A model generated the notes under the pieces. That model was not told the origin of the DNA. It was given only the letters and a program-made list of their open reading frames with translations, and searched no databases. 64,000 nucleotides of DNA from Streptomyces sp. SS1-1 (GTDB taxonomy: Bacteria; Actinomycetota; Actinomycetes; Streptomycetales; Streptomycetaceae), in the NCBI RefSeq assembly GCF_008973465.1, contig NZ_WBXN01000004.1, forward strand, positions 310,001 to 374,000. Direction: 5' to 3'. Below, one piece after another: positions 18,903-26,870 of this stretch (positions are counted from its first letter, which is position 1; each line of letters begins with the position of its first letter). A program made the position numbers and the translations under genes.

Positions 18903-19601
18903 ATGGTTGCGAGAAGAGAGCCGGTCAGCCGCCGTGAGCGTCCCGCCAAGCCCGCCCTGTCGCGGCGGGTGATCGTCGACACGGCGGTGGCGCTCATGCG
19001 GGCCGAGGGACTGGAGAAGGTGACCATGCGCCGGCTGGCGCAGGAGCTGGACACCGGCGCGGCCTCGCTCTACGTCTACGTGGCCAACACCGCCGAGCTG
19101 CACGCCGCCGTGCTGGACGCCCTCCTGGGCGAGGTCGACCTGACGGGCGCGGACGCCGGGGACGACTGGCGGGAGCGGCTGAGGGCCGTCGTCACGTCGT
19201 ACACCCTCGTGCTGTTCGCGCACCCGCAGCTCGCCCGGTCCGCGCTCGTGGCCCGGCCCAGCGGGGAGAACTATCTGCGGCTGGTCGACCGTGTCCTTGA
19301 TCTGCTATCCCACAGCGGGGCCTCCCGGGCGCAGGTCGCCTGGGGCGTGGACAAGGTGCTGCAGGACGCCACCGCCACGGCGGCCGAGCACTCCGCCCAG
19401 GACCGCGACCCGGCCGCCGCGGACGACTGGAACGCCGCCGTCGCCGCGCTGCGTGCCGTGAACGAGGACACGCACCCGGCGATCGCCGCCCATATGCCCG
19501 AGCTGATCAGCGGCACCGCCCAGGAGCGGCTGCGCTGGGGCTTCGACGTGATCGTCAACGGGATCACGCACACGCCTGTTTCCGGTCCGGCGGCCGGCTG
19601 A
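18903..19601 (+). CDS. TetR/AcrR family repressor (TetR_C-like ligand domain)
   Basis: The product has 232 residues. The HTH reads IVDTAVALMRAEGLEKVTM then RRLAQELDTGAASLYVYVANTAELHAAV, where LYVYV replaces the common LYRHF, as in TetR-class repressors of the TetR_C_1 type. There is no SD before ATG 18903. A -10-like TAGCAT ends 7 nt upstream, which suggests leaderless translation. Operators with the same sequence sit before this gene and before the TetX-like monooxygenase 112 nt downstream. It most likely represses both and is released by a substrate of the monooxygenase. Confidence 0.93.
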   Translation: MVARREPVSRRERPAKPALSRRVIVDTAVALMRAEGLEKVTMRRLAQELDTGAASLYVYVANTAELHAAVLDALLGEVDLTGADAGDDWRERLRAVVTSYTLVLFAHPQLARSALVARPSGENYLRLVDRVLDLLSHSGASRAQVAWGVDKVLQDATATAAEHSAQDRDPAAADDWNAAVAALRAVNEDTHPAIAAHMPELISGTAQERLRWGFDVIVNGITHTPVSGPAAG

Positions 19602-19641
19602 CCCCCTCTCTCCCCCCGGCCGTACCGACGCACACCCACGA

Positions 19642-19670
19642 ACGAACTTGTTCGTCACGAACATGTTCGT
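19642..19670. promoter_or_regulatory. two TetR operators (copies 2 and 3) overlapping the monooxygenase promoter
   Basis: ACGAAC-TT-GTTCGT (19642-19655) and ACGAAC-AT-GTTCGT (19657-19670) are centred 15 bp apart. A possible promoter TTGTTC (19649-19654), 16-nt spacer, TACGGT (19671-19676) runs through them, so repressor binding would block RNA polymerase. The half-sites are identical to copy 1 at 18876. Confidence 0.8.
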
Positions 19671-19713
19671 TACGGTGGAGAGGTCAGCACCCACCCCACC
19701 CACGGAGGCGACC

Positions 19714-20856
19714 ATGTCCGTCCCCCACCACCCCATCGCGATCATCGGCGGCGGTCTCGGCGGTCTCGTCGCCGCCCGTGTCCTGCACGTCCACGGCATC
19801 GAGGCGGCCGTCTTCGACCTGGAGTCCGGACCCGAGGCCCGCACGCAGGGCGGCATGCTGGACATCCACGAGGAGAGCGGGCAGCGGGCGCTGCGCGCGG
19901 CCGGTCTGTACGACGGGTTCCGGGCGATCGTCCACCCCGGAGGCGAGGCCCTGCGCCTGGCCGGTCCCGACGGCACCGTCCTGGTGGACATCGCGGACGA
20001 CGGCTCCGGTGGCCGTCCGGAGGTCGATCGCGGCGCTCTGCGCGACCTGCTGCTGGCGTCCCTGCCCGACGGCACGGTCCGGTGGGGCCGCAAGGTCACC
20101 GGCGCGCGTCCGCTCGGCGACGGCCGTCACGAGGTCGCGTTCGCCGACGGCTCGGCCGTCACCACCGGACTGCTGATCGGCGCGGACGGCGCCTGGTCGC
20201 GCATCCGGCCCCTCGTCTCCGCCGCCCGGCCCGCCTACACCGGCATCTCCTTCGTGGAGACGGACCTGCACGACGCCGACACCCGGCATCCGCGCGGCGC
20301 CGCCCTGGTCGGCGGTGGTTCGTTCATGTGCCTCGGCGACGAACGCGGCATCCTCGCCCACCGCGAGACCGACGGCAGCCTCCACGTCTACACGGCGCTC
20401 AAGGCGGCCGAGAACTGGCTCGGCACCGTGGACTTCGCCGACCCCGCCCTCGCGAAGAAGGCGGTCCTCGCCCACCTGGAAGGCTGGCACGAGGATCTGC
20501 GCGGCCTGGTCGCCGAGGCGGTGACCGTGACCCCGCGCCACATCCACGCCCTGCCCGTCGGACACCGCTGGGAGCGCACCCCCGGGGTGACCCTGCTGGG
20601 CGACGCCGCCCATCTCATGTCGCCGTTCGCCGGCGAGGGCGCGAACCTCGCCCTCCAGGACGGCGCCGAACTGGCCCTCGCGCTCGCCGCGCACCCCGGC
20701 GACGTGGAGAGCGCCCTCGCCCGCTACGAGGAGGCTCTCTTCCCCCGCGGCCGGGCGGCTGCCGCCGAGTCCGCCGACAACCTGCGGGACATGTTCGCGC
20801 CCGACGGCCTCCGGCGGATGGCCGGGTTCTTCGCCTCCCACCCGGGCGCGGCCTGA
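19714..20856 (+). CDS. FAD-dependent monooxygenase (TetX-like), paralogue of the gene at 9014
   Basis: The product has 380 residues; GGAGG precedes ATG 19714. It has IIGGGLGGLVAARVLHVHG at the start, ARTQGGMLDIHEESGQ, LLIGADGAWSRIRP and GVTLLGDAAHLMSPFAGEGANLA. It is collinear throughout with the protein at 9014, including the KVTGxRPLGxGRHEVAF segment. This copy has its own TetR and three operators, as expected for an inducible hydroxylase that inactivates or modifies a diffusible aromatic compound. The identity of that compound is unknown. Tetracycline is one family precedent only. Confidence 0.92.
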   Translation: MSVPHHPIAIIGGGLGGLVAARVLHVHGIEAAVFDLESGPEARTQGGMLDIHEESGQRALRAAGLYDGFRAIVHPGGEALRLAGPDGTVLVDIADDGSGGRPEVDRGALRDLLLASLPDGTVRWGRKVTGARPLGDGRHEVAFADGSAVTTGLLIGADGAWSRIRPLVSAARPAYTGISFVETDLHDADTRHPRGAALVGGGSFMCLGDERGILAHRETDGSLHVYTALKAAENWLGTVDFADPALAKKAVLAHLEGWHEDLRGLVAEAVTVTPRHIHALPVGHRWERTPGVTLLGDAAHLMSPFAGEGANLALQDGAELALALAAHPGDVESALARYEEALFPRGRAAAAESADNLRDMFAPDGLRRMAGFFASHPGAA

Positions 20857-20887
20857 CCCGGGCCCTCCACCCCGGTAGGGTCGCCGG

Positions 20888-21877
20888 ATGCGCCGGTTCG
20901 CGGAGGGTGAAGCCCTGTCGGGGGTCGTACGGGAAGCACTGGGGGCGGCGGCCCGCGTCACCGGCGTGGAGCGGTTGCGCGGCGGGAGCAAGAAGGGCGT
21001 GTACCGCGTCCGCACGGACGGACCGCGGCCCGCGCGGGTGATCGTCTACAGCTGGGCCGAGGCCGAGAACTTCTGGCCCGGCGCGGACGGCGTGGACACG
21101 GCCCACCCCTTCGCCCCGGCCTCCGGCCTCGCCCCCTTCCTGGCCGCTCAGCGCGTGCTGGACGGCCTCGGCGTCCGGGTGCCCGCCGTGCTCCTCGCCG
21201 ACGACAGCCGAACCCGGTTCGCGGCGGACGTGGCGGTCGTCGAGGACGTCTCCGGGGGCACGCTGGAAGCGCTGTTCGAGGCGGATCCCGTACGGGCGTC
21301 GGGTGCCCTGCGCGAGCTGGCGGCCATGCTCGACGTGATGCACGGGCAGCGTGGTGCGCGGTACGGCCGTGTGGACGTGCTCGAACGCGGCGGCGCGGCC
21401 CCCGGTGAGTCGTGCCAGGGGCTGGTGCTGGAGCGGGCTCTCGGCGATCTCGCGGAGGCGGCCGGCCGGGACCCCGCGATCGGTGCGGCCGCGTCCCAGC
21501 TGCGGGACCGGCTGCGGGAGCTGGCCGCGCGGGTCGCTCCGCGCACCGGGCACGGGCTGATCCACGGCGAGCTCGGGCCCGACCATGTCCTCGTCGACGC
21601 CGACGGGCGGCCCGTGCTCATCGACATCGAGGGCCTGATGTACTTCGACGTCGAGTGGGAGCACGTCTTCCTGAAGCTGCGCTTCGCCGAGCGGTACCCG
21701 GTCCTGTCCCGTCCCGGACTCGATCCGGCACGGCTCGACCTGTACACGCTCGCGACGCACCTGTCCCTCGTCGCCGGTCCGCTGCGGCTCCTCGACGGCG
21801 ACTTCCCGCACCGCGACGTGATGCGGGGGATCGCGGAGCACAACGCGGGGGCGGCGCTGGCCCTGCTGCCCCGCTGA
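20888..21877 (+). CDS. aminoglycoside-phosphotransferase-fold protein with HGE in the catalytic loop
   Basis: The product has 329 residues. The N-lobe has GGSKKGVYRV and a VYSWAEAENFW strand. The C-lobe has LIHGELGPDHVLVD at about 225-238, followed by VLIDIEGL. In APH and choline kinases the loop is HGDxxxxN. Here the catalytic Asp is E228 and the metal-binding Asn is H233, while the DFG-like D246 is kept. It may still be active or may be a pseudokinase. It lies 31 nt after the monooxygenase in the same direction. The substrate is unknown. Confidence 0.85.
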   Translation: MRRFAEGEALSGVVREALGAAARVTGVERLRGGSKKGVYRVRTDGPRPARVIVYSWAEAENFWPGADGVDTAHPFAPASGLAPFLAAQRVLDGLGVRVPAVLLADDSRTRFAADVAVVEDVSGGTLEALFEADPVRASGALRELAAMLDVMHGQRGARYGRVDVLERGGAAPGESCQGLVLERALGDLAEAAGRDPAIGAAASQLRDRLRELAARVAPRTGHGLIHGELGPDHVLVDADGRPVLIDIEGLMYFDVEWEHVFLKLRFAERYPVLSRPGLDPARLDLYTLATHLSLVAGPLRLLDGDFPHRDVMRGIAEHNAGAALALLPR

Positions 21878-21921
21878 CCAGGAGCGGGAATCAACGAGGG
21901 CGTCCGGGCGCTGGGGAGAGT

Positions 21922-22944
21922 GTGAAGAGAATCGGCTTCCTCTCCTTCGGTCACTGGTCGCCCGGCGAGTACTCCCGGACCCGGACGGCCACGGACATGC
22001 TGCACCAGTCGATCGACCTCGCGGTCGCCGCCGAGGAGATCGGCGTGGACGGCGCGTACTTCCGGGTGCATCACTTCGCCCGGCAGGCGGCCAGCCCGTT
22101 CCCGCTGCTCGCGGCGATCGGGGCGCGGACCTCGACGATCGAGATCGGCACCGGCGTGATCGACATGCGCTACGAGAATCCGCTGTACATGGCGGAGGAC
22201 GCGGGCGCCGCCGACCTCATCGCGGGCGGCCGGCTGCAGCTGGGCATCAGCCGGGGTTCACCGGAGCAGGTCATCGACGGCTGGCGGCTGTTCGGCCACG
22301 AACCGGCGCCCGGTGAGTCGGGCACCGACATGGCGCGCCGGCGCACCAAGGAGTTCCTGAAGGTCCTCGACGGCGAGGGGTTCGCGGAGCCCAACCCGCG
22401 GCCGATGTTCCCCAACCCGCCCGGCCTGCTGCGCGTCGAGCCGCACTCCGAGGGGCTGCGCGACCGGATCTGGTGGGGTTCCGGGTCGAACGCGACCGCC
22501 GTCTGGGCGGGCGAGCTCGGGATGAACCTGCAGAGCTCGACGCTGAAGGACGACGAGACCGGCGAGCCGCTGCACGTGCAGCAGCGCAAGCAGATCGAGG
22601 CGTACCGGGAGGCCTACCGCGAGGCCGGCCACACACGGGAGCCCCGGGTGTCGGTCAGCCGCAGCATCTTCGCCCTGACCAGCGACCTGGACCGGGCGTA
22701 CTTCGGACGTGACCGGCGGTCGCGGGACCAGATCGGCATGATCGACGACACGACCCGGGCCATCTTCGGGCGGTCGTACGCCGGGGAGCCGGACGAACTG
22801 GTGAAGCTCCTCCAGGACGACGAGGCGATCCAGGCCGCCGACACCCTGCTGCTGACGATCCCGAACCAGCTGGGCGTCGACTACAACACGCACGTGCTGG
22901 AGAGCATCCTCACGCATGTGGCACCGGAACTCGGCTGGCGCTGA
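21922..22944 (+). CDS. LLM-class (luciferase-like) flavin-dependent oxidoreductase
   Basis: The product has 340 residues from GTG 21922 after GGGGAGAG. The bacterial-luciferase barrel signature shows as IGFLSFGHWSP, AAEEIGVDGAYFRVHHFA, EIGTGVIDMRYENPLYMAEDAG and GRLQLGISRGSPEQ. It uses reduced FMN, or F420 in some actinobacterial relatives; the cofactor cannot be decided by eye. Typical reactions are monooxygenation or hydride transfer. It follows the kinase-fold gene by 44 nt and may share its transcript. Confidence 0.9.
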   Translation: MKRIGFLSFGHWSPGEYSRTRTATDMLHQSIDLAVAAEEIGVDGAYFRVHHFARQAASPFPLLAAIGARTSTIEIGTGVIDMRYENPLYMAEDAGAADLIAGGRLQLGISRGSPEQVIDGWRLFGHEPAPGESGTDMARRRTKEFLKVLDGEGFAEPNPRPMFPNPPGLLRVEPHSEGLRDRIWWGSGSNATAVWAGELGMNLQSSTLKDDETGEPLHVQQRKQIEAYREAYREAGHTREPRVSVSRSIFALTSDLDRAYFGRDRRSRDQIGMIDDTTRAIFGRSYAGEPDELVKLLQDDEAIQAADTLLLTIPNQLGVDYNTHVLESILTHVAPELGWR

Positions 22945-22964
22945 GCGGGTGGCACAGTGAGGCC

Positions 22965-23369
22965 GTGAGCTACAGCGTCTTCCTGCTCCGGTTCGTGGAC
23001 GGCGAGCCCGTCGCCCTGGACACCGGACGTCTCCTGCGGACGACCGAGCCGTACGTCGTGCCGGACGGGCGCGACGACGGCTTCTCCGCCCTGCGCGCGG
23101 AGGACGGCGGTGAGGCCGACCTATACCACGCCTGCGAGGGCGACGAGGGGCTGACGTGTGTGACGGCCACGCATTTCGCCCGCGGGGAGATCAGCGGTCT
23201 GCTCGCCCGGCTCGCCGTGGACCTCGGGGCGGTGATACTGCCCCAGGACGGCGGCGCCCTCATCTTCCACGAGGAGGAGCGCCGCCATCTCCCCGCCGCC
23301 TTGCAGGACGGCGCGGTGGTCATCGCGCCGACCGCCGACGCCTTTCAGGCCGCGTTGGAGGCGTGCTGA
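22965..23369 (+). CDS. small hypothetical protein, 134 aa
   Basis: The start is GTG 22965, only 20 nt after the LLM gene, which suggests co-transcription. It is an acidic soluble protein with EADLYHACEGDEGLTCVTATHFARGE and a C-terminal GGALIFHEEERRHLPAAL. There is no signal peptide. I do not recognise the family, although similar small proteins are common in streptomycetes. It converges on the CU044_5270 gene with 45 nt between. Confidence 0.75.
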   Translation: MSYSVFLLRFVDGEPVALDTGRLLRTTEPYVVPDGRDDGFSALRAEDGGEADLYHACEGDEGLTCVTATHFARGEISGLLARLAVDLGAVILPQDGGALIFHEEERRHLPAALQDGAVVIAPTADAFQAALEAC

Positions 23370-23414
23370 CGCGCCGCGAAGGACGGCGGCGGCCAGTGCG
23401 GGCCGCGTCTGCGG

Positions 23415-24482
23415 TCAGCTCGCTCCTCCGGGGACCTGCCTGTTCGAGTCCACGACCGCGCGCTGCGTGATCGCGCTGGTGAAGACGACGGTGCCCACCT
23501 TGAACGGGCTTCCCGCCACGGCCTTGACCACGACGACCCGTTCGCCGAGAAAGCGCAGCGTCTTCTTGTCGAAGATCCATTCCGTGCGTTCCCCGGTGCC
23601 GTCCTCCCGGGCGATGGCGACTCCGTGCCGGCCCGTGGCGTCGACCGCGTCGTCCACCGCGACGACACCGGGGATCTTCGCCGCCGCCTTGTAGAGGGCG
23701 GCGCTGACGTCGGCGGGCGGGTAGCTCTCGGTCAGCAGGTCCCCGATGGCGGTGAACGCGGCCTGGTCGCGCGGGACTTCGTGGTCCCGGGTGGCGTCCG
23801 ACTCCCGGTAGATGCGCCGCAGCAGCGCGTCCGGGTCGGTCGGCAGCGTGGCGAGGACGTCGTAGGCCCCGCTCATCACCACCTCACTGGCCAAGGTGAT
23901 GCCCTCGTCGCCCGTCTGGCCGGGTTCGATCAGCCAGCCGTCCTTGCCGTCGAGGGAGTTCCACACCTGGCGGGGGTGGAGTTCCTCGCTGACGACCGAC
24001 GTCTTGTCGCCGACGGAGCTGGCGTAGGTGCTGGCCACCTTCGACTCGATGTAGATGTACTGGCCCTTGCGCGGCGTGGGCGTGGAGGTGTCGGCGGCGG
24101 CCAGGGAGATCCGGTCGAGGAGCCGGGGGGCGCCCTCGGCGTCGGCGGCGCCCACCGTGGTGGTCAGGGCCGGGCCGGTGGCCAGCGCGGTCCTGCCGTC
24201 GTGCGGGTCGCCGCTGCTGAGGGCGAAGCCGCCCGCGACCGCTCCGGCCAGCGCCAGGGCCGCAGCGGGCAGCAGGACCGTGCGGCGCAGGAACGGGTTG
24301 GGGCGGCGCTTCGGGGGCTCGGGGCGGGTGGTGGTGCGCAGGTCTTCGTGGATCCGGGCCATCAACTGCTCCTTGTGGAACTGGTGGCGGCCCGCCGGCA
24401 GATCCCGCTCGACACAGGGCAGCAGGCTCTGCGTCTCCGTCCACTCAGCCGGGTGCGGCTGGTGGGAGGGGCTGGCGTTCAT
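23415..24482 (-). CDS. CU044_5270 family membrane-anchored protein, partner of an ECF sigma factor
   Basis: The product has 355 residues. A cytoplasmic N-terminus of about 70 residues contains LLPCVERDLPAGRHQFHKEQLMARI. One transmembrane segment follows (about 70-90, VLLPAAALALAGAVAGGFAL), then a 260-residue outside domain with KGQYIYIESKVAS and REDGTGERTEWIFDKKT, as expected for the CU044_5270 family. Its ATG overlaps the sigma stop by 4 nt (ATGA), so translation is coupled. Proteins of this layout are thought to serve as the anti-sigma-like partner, though that role is inferred from position. Confidence 0.85.
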   Translation of the reverse strand: MNASPSHQPHPAEWTETQSLLPCVERDLPAGRHQFHKEQLMARIHEDLRTTTRPEPPKRRPNPFLRRTVLLPAAALALAGAVAGGFALSSGDPHDGRTALATGPALTTTVGAADAEGAPRLLDRISLAAADTSTPTPRKGQYIYIESKVASTYASSVGDKTSVVSEELHPRQVWNSLDGKDGWLIEPGQTGDEGITLASEVVMSGAYDVLATLPTDPDALLRRIYRESDATRDHEVPRDQAAFTAIGDLLTESYPPADVSAALYKAAAKIPGVVAVDDAVDATGRHGVAIAREDGTGERTEWIFDKKTLRFLGERVVVVKAVAGSPFKVGTVVFTSAITQRAVVDSNRQVPGGAS

Positions 24483-25150
24483 CGGTTTCCTTCCTGTGCG
24501 GACCGGACCGCATATCCGCGGTCATCCTGTATCTGCCGGTTTGCGGGGGTTGGTTCCCGTTTTTCGCGGAGCAGTTGAGCGTCGGTGAGCCGACGCAGCC
24601 TGCCGCGGGCGCGGGACAGGCGGGAGCGGACGGTCCCGACGGGGATCCCGAGGACGCGCGCCACTTCGGCGTACGCCATCCCCTCGTGCAGGCACAGGGT
24701 CAGCACTTCGCGCTCGGCGCGCTTGAGCAGGCTCAGGGCGGTCAGCGTGGCCTGGAGCGTGCGCCGGTCGTCCACGCGTCCGGCGATCTCCTCGGCGTGG
24801 TCCCCGACGTCCTCCATCGCGGCCGCCGCGGCGCTCGCCGCGGCGCGGTAGCGGCGGTCGCTGCGATGGTGGGAGCGCGCCACGTTGGTGGCGATGCCGA
24901 GCAACCACGGCCGCAGCGTGCCCCCTTCGGCGTCGACCGTGTCCCTGCGCCGCCAGGCCTCCATGAACGTCGTGGCCATGACGTCCTCGGCCGTCGACCA
25001 GTCGGCGGTCAGGCGGAAGGCGTGGTTGTACACCGCGCGGGCACACTCGTCGAAAAGCTCCGCGAAGGCATCCGGATCCCCGTTGCGCACCCGCGCTCGT
25101 CTGTCTGTGGTCACGACCTGAACTGTCGGCTCGCGCGGAGGAGTTCCCAT
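24479..25150 (-). CDS. ECF RNA polymerase sigma factor (SigE-like) upstream of the CU044_5270 gene
   Basis: The product has 223 residues. Region 2 (about 20-90) reads AFAELFDECARAVYNHAFRL then STAEDVMATTFMEAWRR. Region 4 (about 140-190) reads LTALSLLKRAEREVLTLCLHE and YAEVARVLGIPVGTVRSRLSRARG. There is no C-terminal extension with a recognisable domain. ATG 25150 has no clear SD and an in-frame GTG 12 codons later is an alternative start. It forms a two-gene operon with the downstream membrane protein. The regulon is unknown. Confidence 0.9.
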   Translation of the reverse strand: MGTPPREPTVQVVTTDRRARVRNGDPDAFAELFDECARAVYNHAFRLTADWSTAEDVMATTFMEAWRRRDTVDAEGGTLRPWLLGIATNVARSHHRSDRRYRAAASAAAAAMEDVGDHAEEIAGRVDDRRTLQATLTALSLLKRAEREVLTLCLHEGMAYAEVARVLGIPVGTVRSRLSRARGRLRRLTDAQLLREKREPTPANRQIQDDRGYAVRSAQEGNR

Positions 25151-25360
25151 GAGCTACGTCACATCCATGGTGCACCACGGCAGAACCCTCGGGATCACCC
25201 GGGGCCCCGTCGGGTGCATCCGCCGGTGGGGCACCCGCCCGAGCGGACACCGTCGTGCGGTGCGCGCGGCGCGATGCGCGGGACGGCCGCCTGTGGTGAG
25301 CTGATCGCGTGCGGCCCGGCTCCGTGCGCGCCGCGCCCCGGCGACCCAGGGAAGGGCGGA

Positions 25361-26548
25361 ATGACGGAACCCAGGCAGCGGGAATTCCCTTGGTACGTCG
25401 TCGCGGCCGTGGTGTTCGCCGTCGGCATGGCCGGCACCACGCTGCCCACGCCGCTGTACGGGCTCTACCGCGAGGAGATCGGCTTCTCACAGTTCATGAT
25501 CACGGTGATCTTCGCCGTGTACGCCGTCGGGGTCATCGTGGCCCTGCTGCTGGCCGGCAACTTCTCCGACGTCATCGGCCGGCGGCCGGTGATCTTCACC
25601 GCGCTGGTGCTGTCGGTCCTGTCCGCGCTCTGCTTCCTCTTCCAGGACGGTCTCCCGCTGCTGTTCGCGGGCCGGGTGTTCTCCGGGTTCGCGGCCGGGC
25701 TGCTCAGCGGCGCCGCCACCGCCGCCGTCACCGAACTGGCCCGCCCCGGCGAGCGGGCGCGCGCCGCGTTCGCGGCCACCGCGGCGAACATGGGCGGGCT
25801 GGGGTGCGGGCCGCTGCTGGCCGGAGTCCTCGCCGAGTACGCCCCGCATCCGCTGCGCCTGCCCTTCCTCGTCCACCTCGGCATGCTGGCCGTCGCCACG
25901 GTCCTGGTGGTGGCGTTGCCCGAGTCCGTGCACCCGCCGGTCCCGCGTCCGCCGCTGCGCCCCGAGGGCATGGTGGTGCCGCCGCCGACCCGGTCCGTCT
26001 TCGTGCCCGCCGCGCTGGCGTCCTTCGCCGGCTTCTCCGTGCTCGGCCTGTTCACCGCCGTCGCCCCGTCGTTCGCCGCGCGGTATCTGGGCGTCGACAA
26101 CCTGGCCGTGGCCGGCGCGATCGTCCTGGCGGCCTTCCTGGCCTCCACCGCGGGACAGTTGCTGAGCCAAGGCGGCCCCGACCGCGCGCTGCCGCTGGGC
26201 TGCGCGATCCTGATCGCCGGTCTCTTCCTGATCGGCGGTTCCCTGCTGGCGGAGTCGCTGGGGCTGCTGGTCGCGGGGGCGGTCGTCGCCGGTGGCGGGC
26301 AGGGCATGTCGTTCCGCGCCTCGGTCGCCACGGTGGCGCGGGCCGCGCCCGCCGAGCAGCGCGGCGCGACGATCTCCGCGCTCTTCGTCACCGCCTATGT
26401 CGGCATCTCGCTGCCGGTGGTCGGCATCGGCGCCCTCTCGGTCCCGCTCGGCCTGCGGAGCGCCGGTCTGATCTTCGTGGGGTGCGTCATCGCCGTCGCG
26501 GCCGCGGTGACGGTCCGTCTCCTGCGGAGCGGCGACCGTACGACCTGA
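25361..26548 (+). CDS. MFS transporter (12-TMS drug/metabolite exporter type)
   Basis: The product has 395 residues; GAAGGGCGGA precedes ATG 25361. Twelve hydrophobic segments are visible. The loop between TM2 and TM3 carries GNFSDVIGRRPVIF, the MFS signature, and TM5 has GLGCGPLLAGVLAEYAPHPLRLP, resembling the drug:H+ antiporter motif C region. No adjacent regulator or biosynthetic gene tells the substrate. The gene is followed by the 168-bp palindromic element, which may act as its terminator. Confidence 0.88.
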   Translation: MTEPRQREFPWYVVAAVVFAVGMAGTTLPTPLYGLYREEIGFSQFMITVIFAVYAVGVIVALLLAGNFSDVIGRRPVIFTALVLSVLSALCFLFQDGLPLLFAGRVFSGFAAGLLSGAATAAVTELARPGERARAAFAATAANMGGLGCGPLLAGVLAEYAPHPLRLPFLVHLGMLAVATVLVVALPESVHPPVPRPPLRPEGMVVPPPTRSVFVPAALASFAGFSVLGLFTAVAPSFAARYLGVDNLAVAGAIVLAAFLASTAGQLLSQGGPDRALPLGCAILIAGLFLIGGSLLAESLGLLVAGAVVAGGGQGMSFRASVATVARAAPAEQRGATISALFVTAYVGISLPVVGIGALSVPLGLRSAGLIFVGCVIAVAAAVTVRLLRSGDRTT

Positions 26549-26870
26549 CGGGCCGACACCTCCCGGCGATGACGCGGGCGGACGTCCGAGGCGAGGCGCG
26601 GGCCGTGGCCTAAGGGCTGTCCCGTGATTCCCGGCGGGCGTGCGACGACAGCTACGGCACCTCGCCGCGTTGTCGGGTCGTCCGCATACATCCAGTATGC
26701 GGACGACCCTCCGCCTTGCGACGCACCGCATCTGACGCCGCACGCTGATCCACCGGGAATCACGGGACAGCCCTTAGCATGACCGGCATACGAAACGGGA
26801 CATGTCGGCCATTTGGGTCCCCCACGGTGCCGTCGCCCCGCGCACCCGCGAGTCCGGACGAAAAGACACG
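26549..26870. other. 322-bp intergenic region between the MFS gene and cydA
   Basis: No gene is present. The middle is filled by the palindromic element 26610-26777. The remaining 93 nt before cydA (26778-26870) contain ACGAAACGGGACATGTC and GGGTCCCC. I find no Rex site (TGTGAA...TTCACA) and no clear SD. An upstream in-frame GTG at 26802 would extend CydA by 23 residues, but the conserved protein begins at 26871. Confidence 0.7.
26610..26777. repeat. 168-bp MITE-like palindromic element with 25-bp perfect terminal inverted repeats
   Basis: The left end, beginning CTAAGGGCTGTCCCGTGATT (26610-26634 in full), is exactly complementary to 26753-26777. In the centre 26675-26689 pairs perfectly with 26695-26709 around the loop ATCCA, giving a 15-bp stem with core TCCGCATAC. 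No open reading frame lies inside. From memory, elements with this CATACATCCAGTATG centre recur between streptomycete genes. It is too short to code for a transposase. It could be a non-autonomous mobile element or a bidirectional terminator. Confidence 0.85.

Noticed and set aside
26778-26870. Rex operator upstream of cydA
   Set aside because: No TGTGAA-N6-TTCACA-like palindrome could be found in the 93 nt before cydA.
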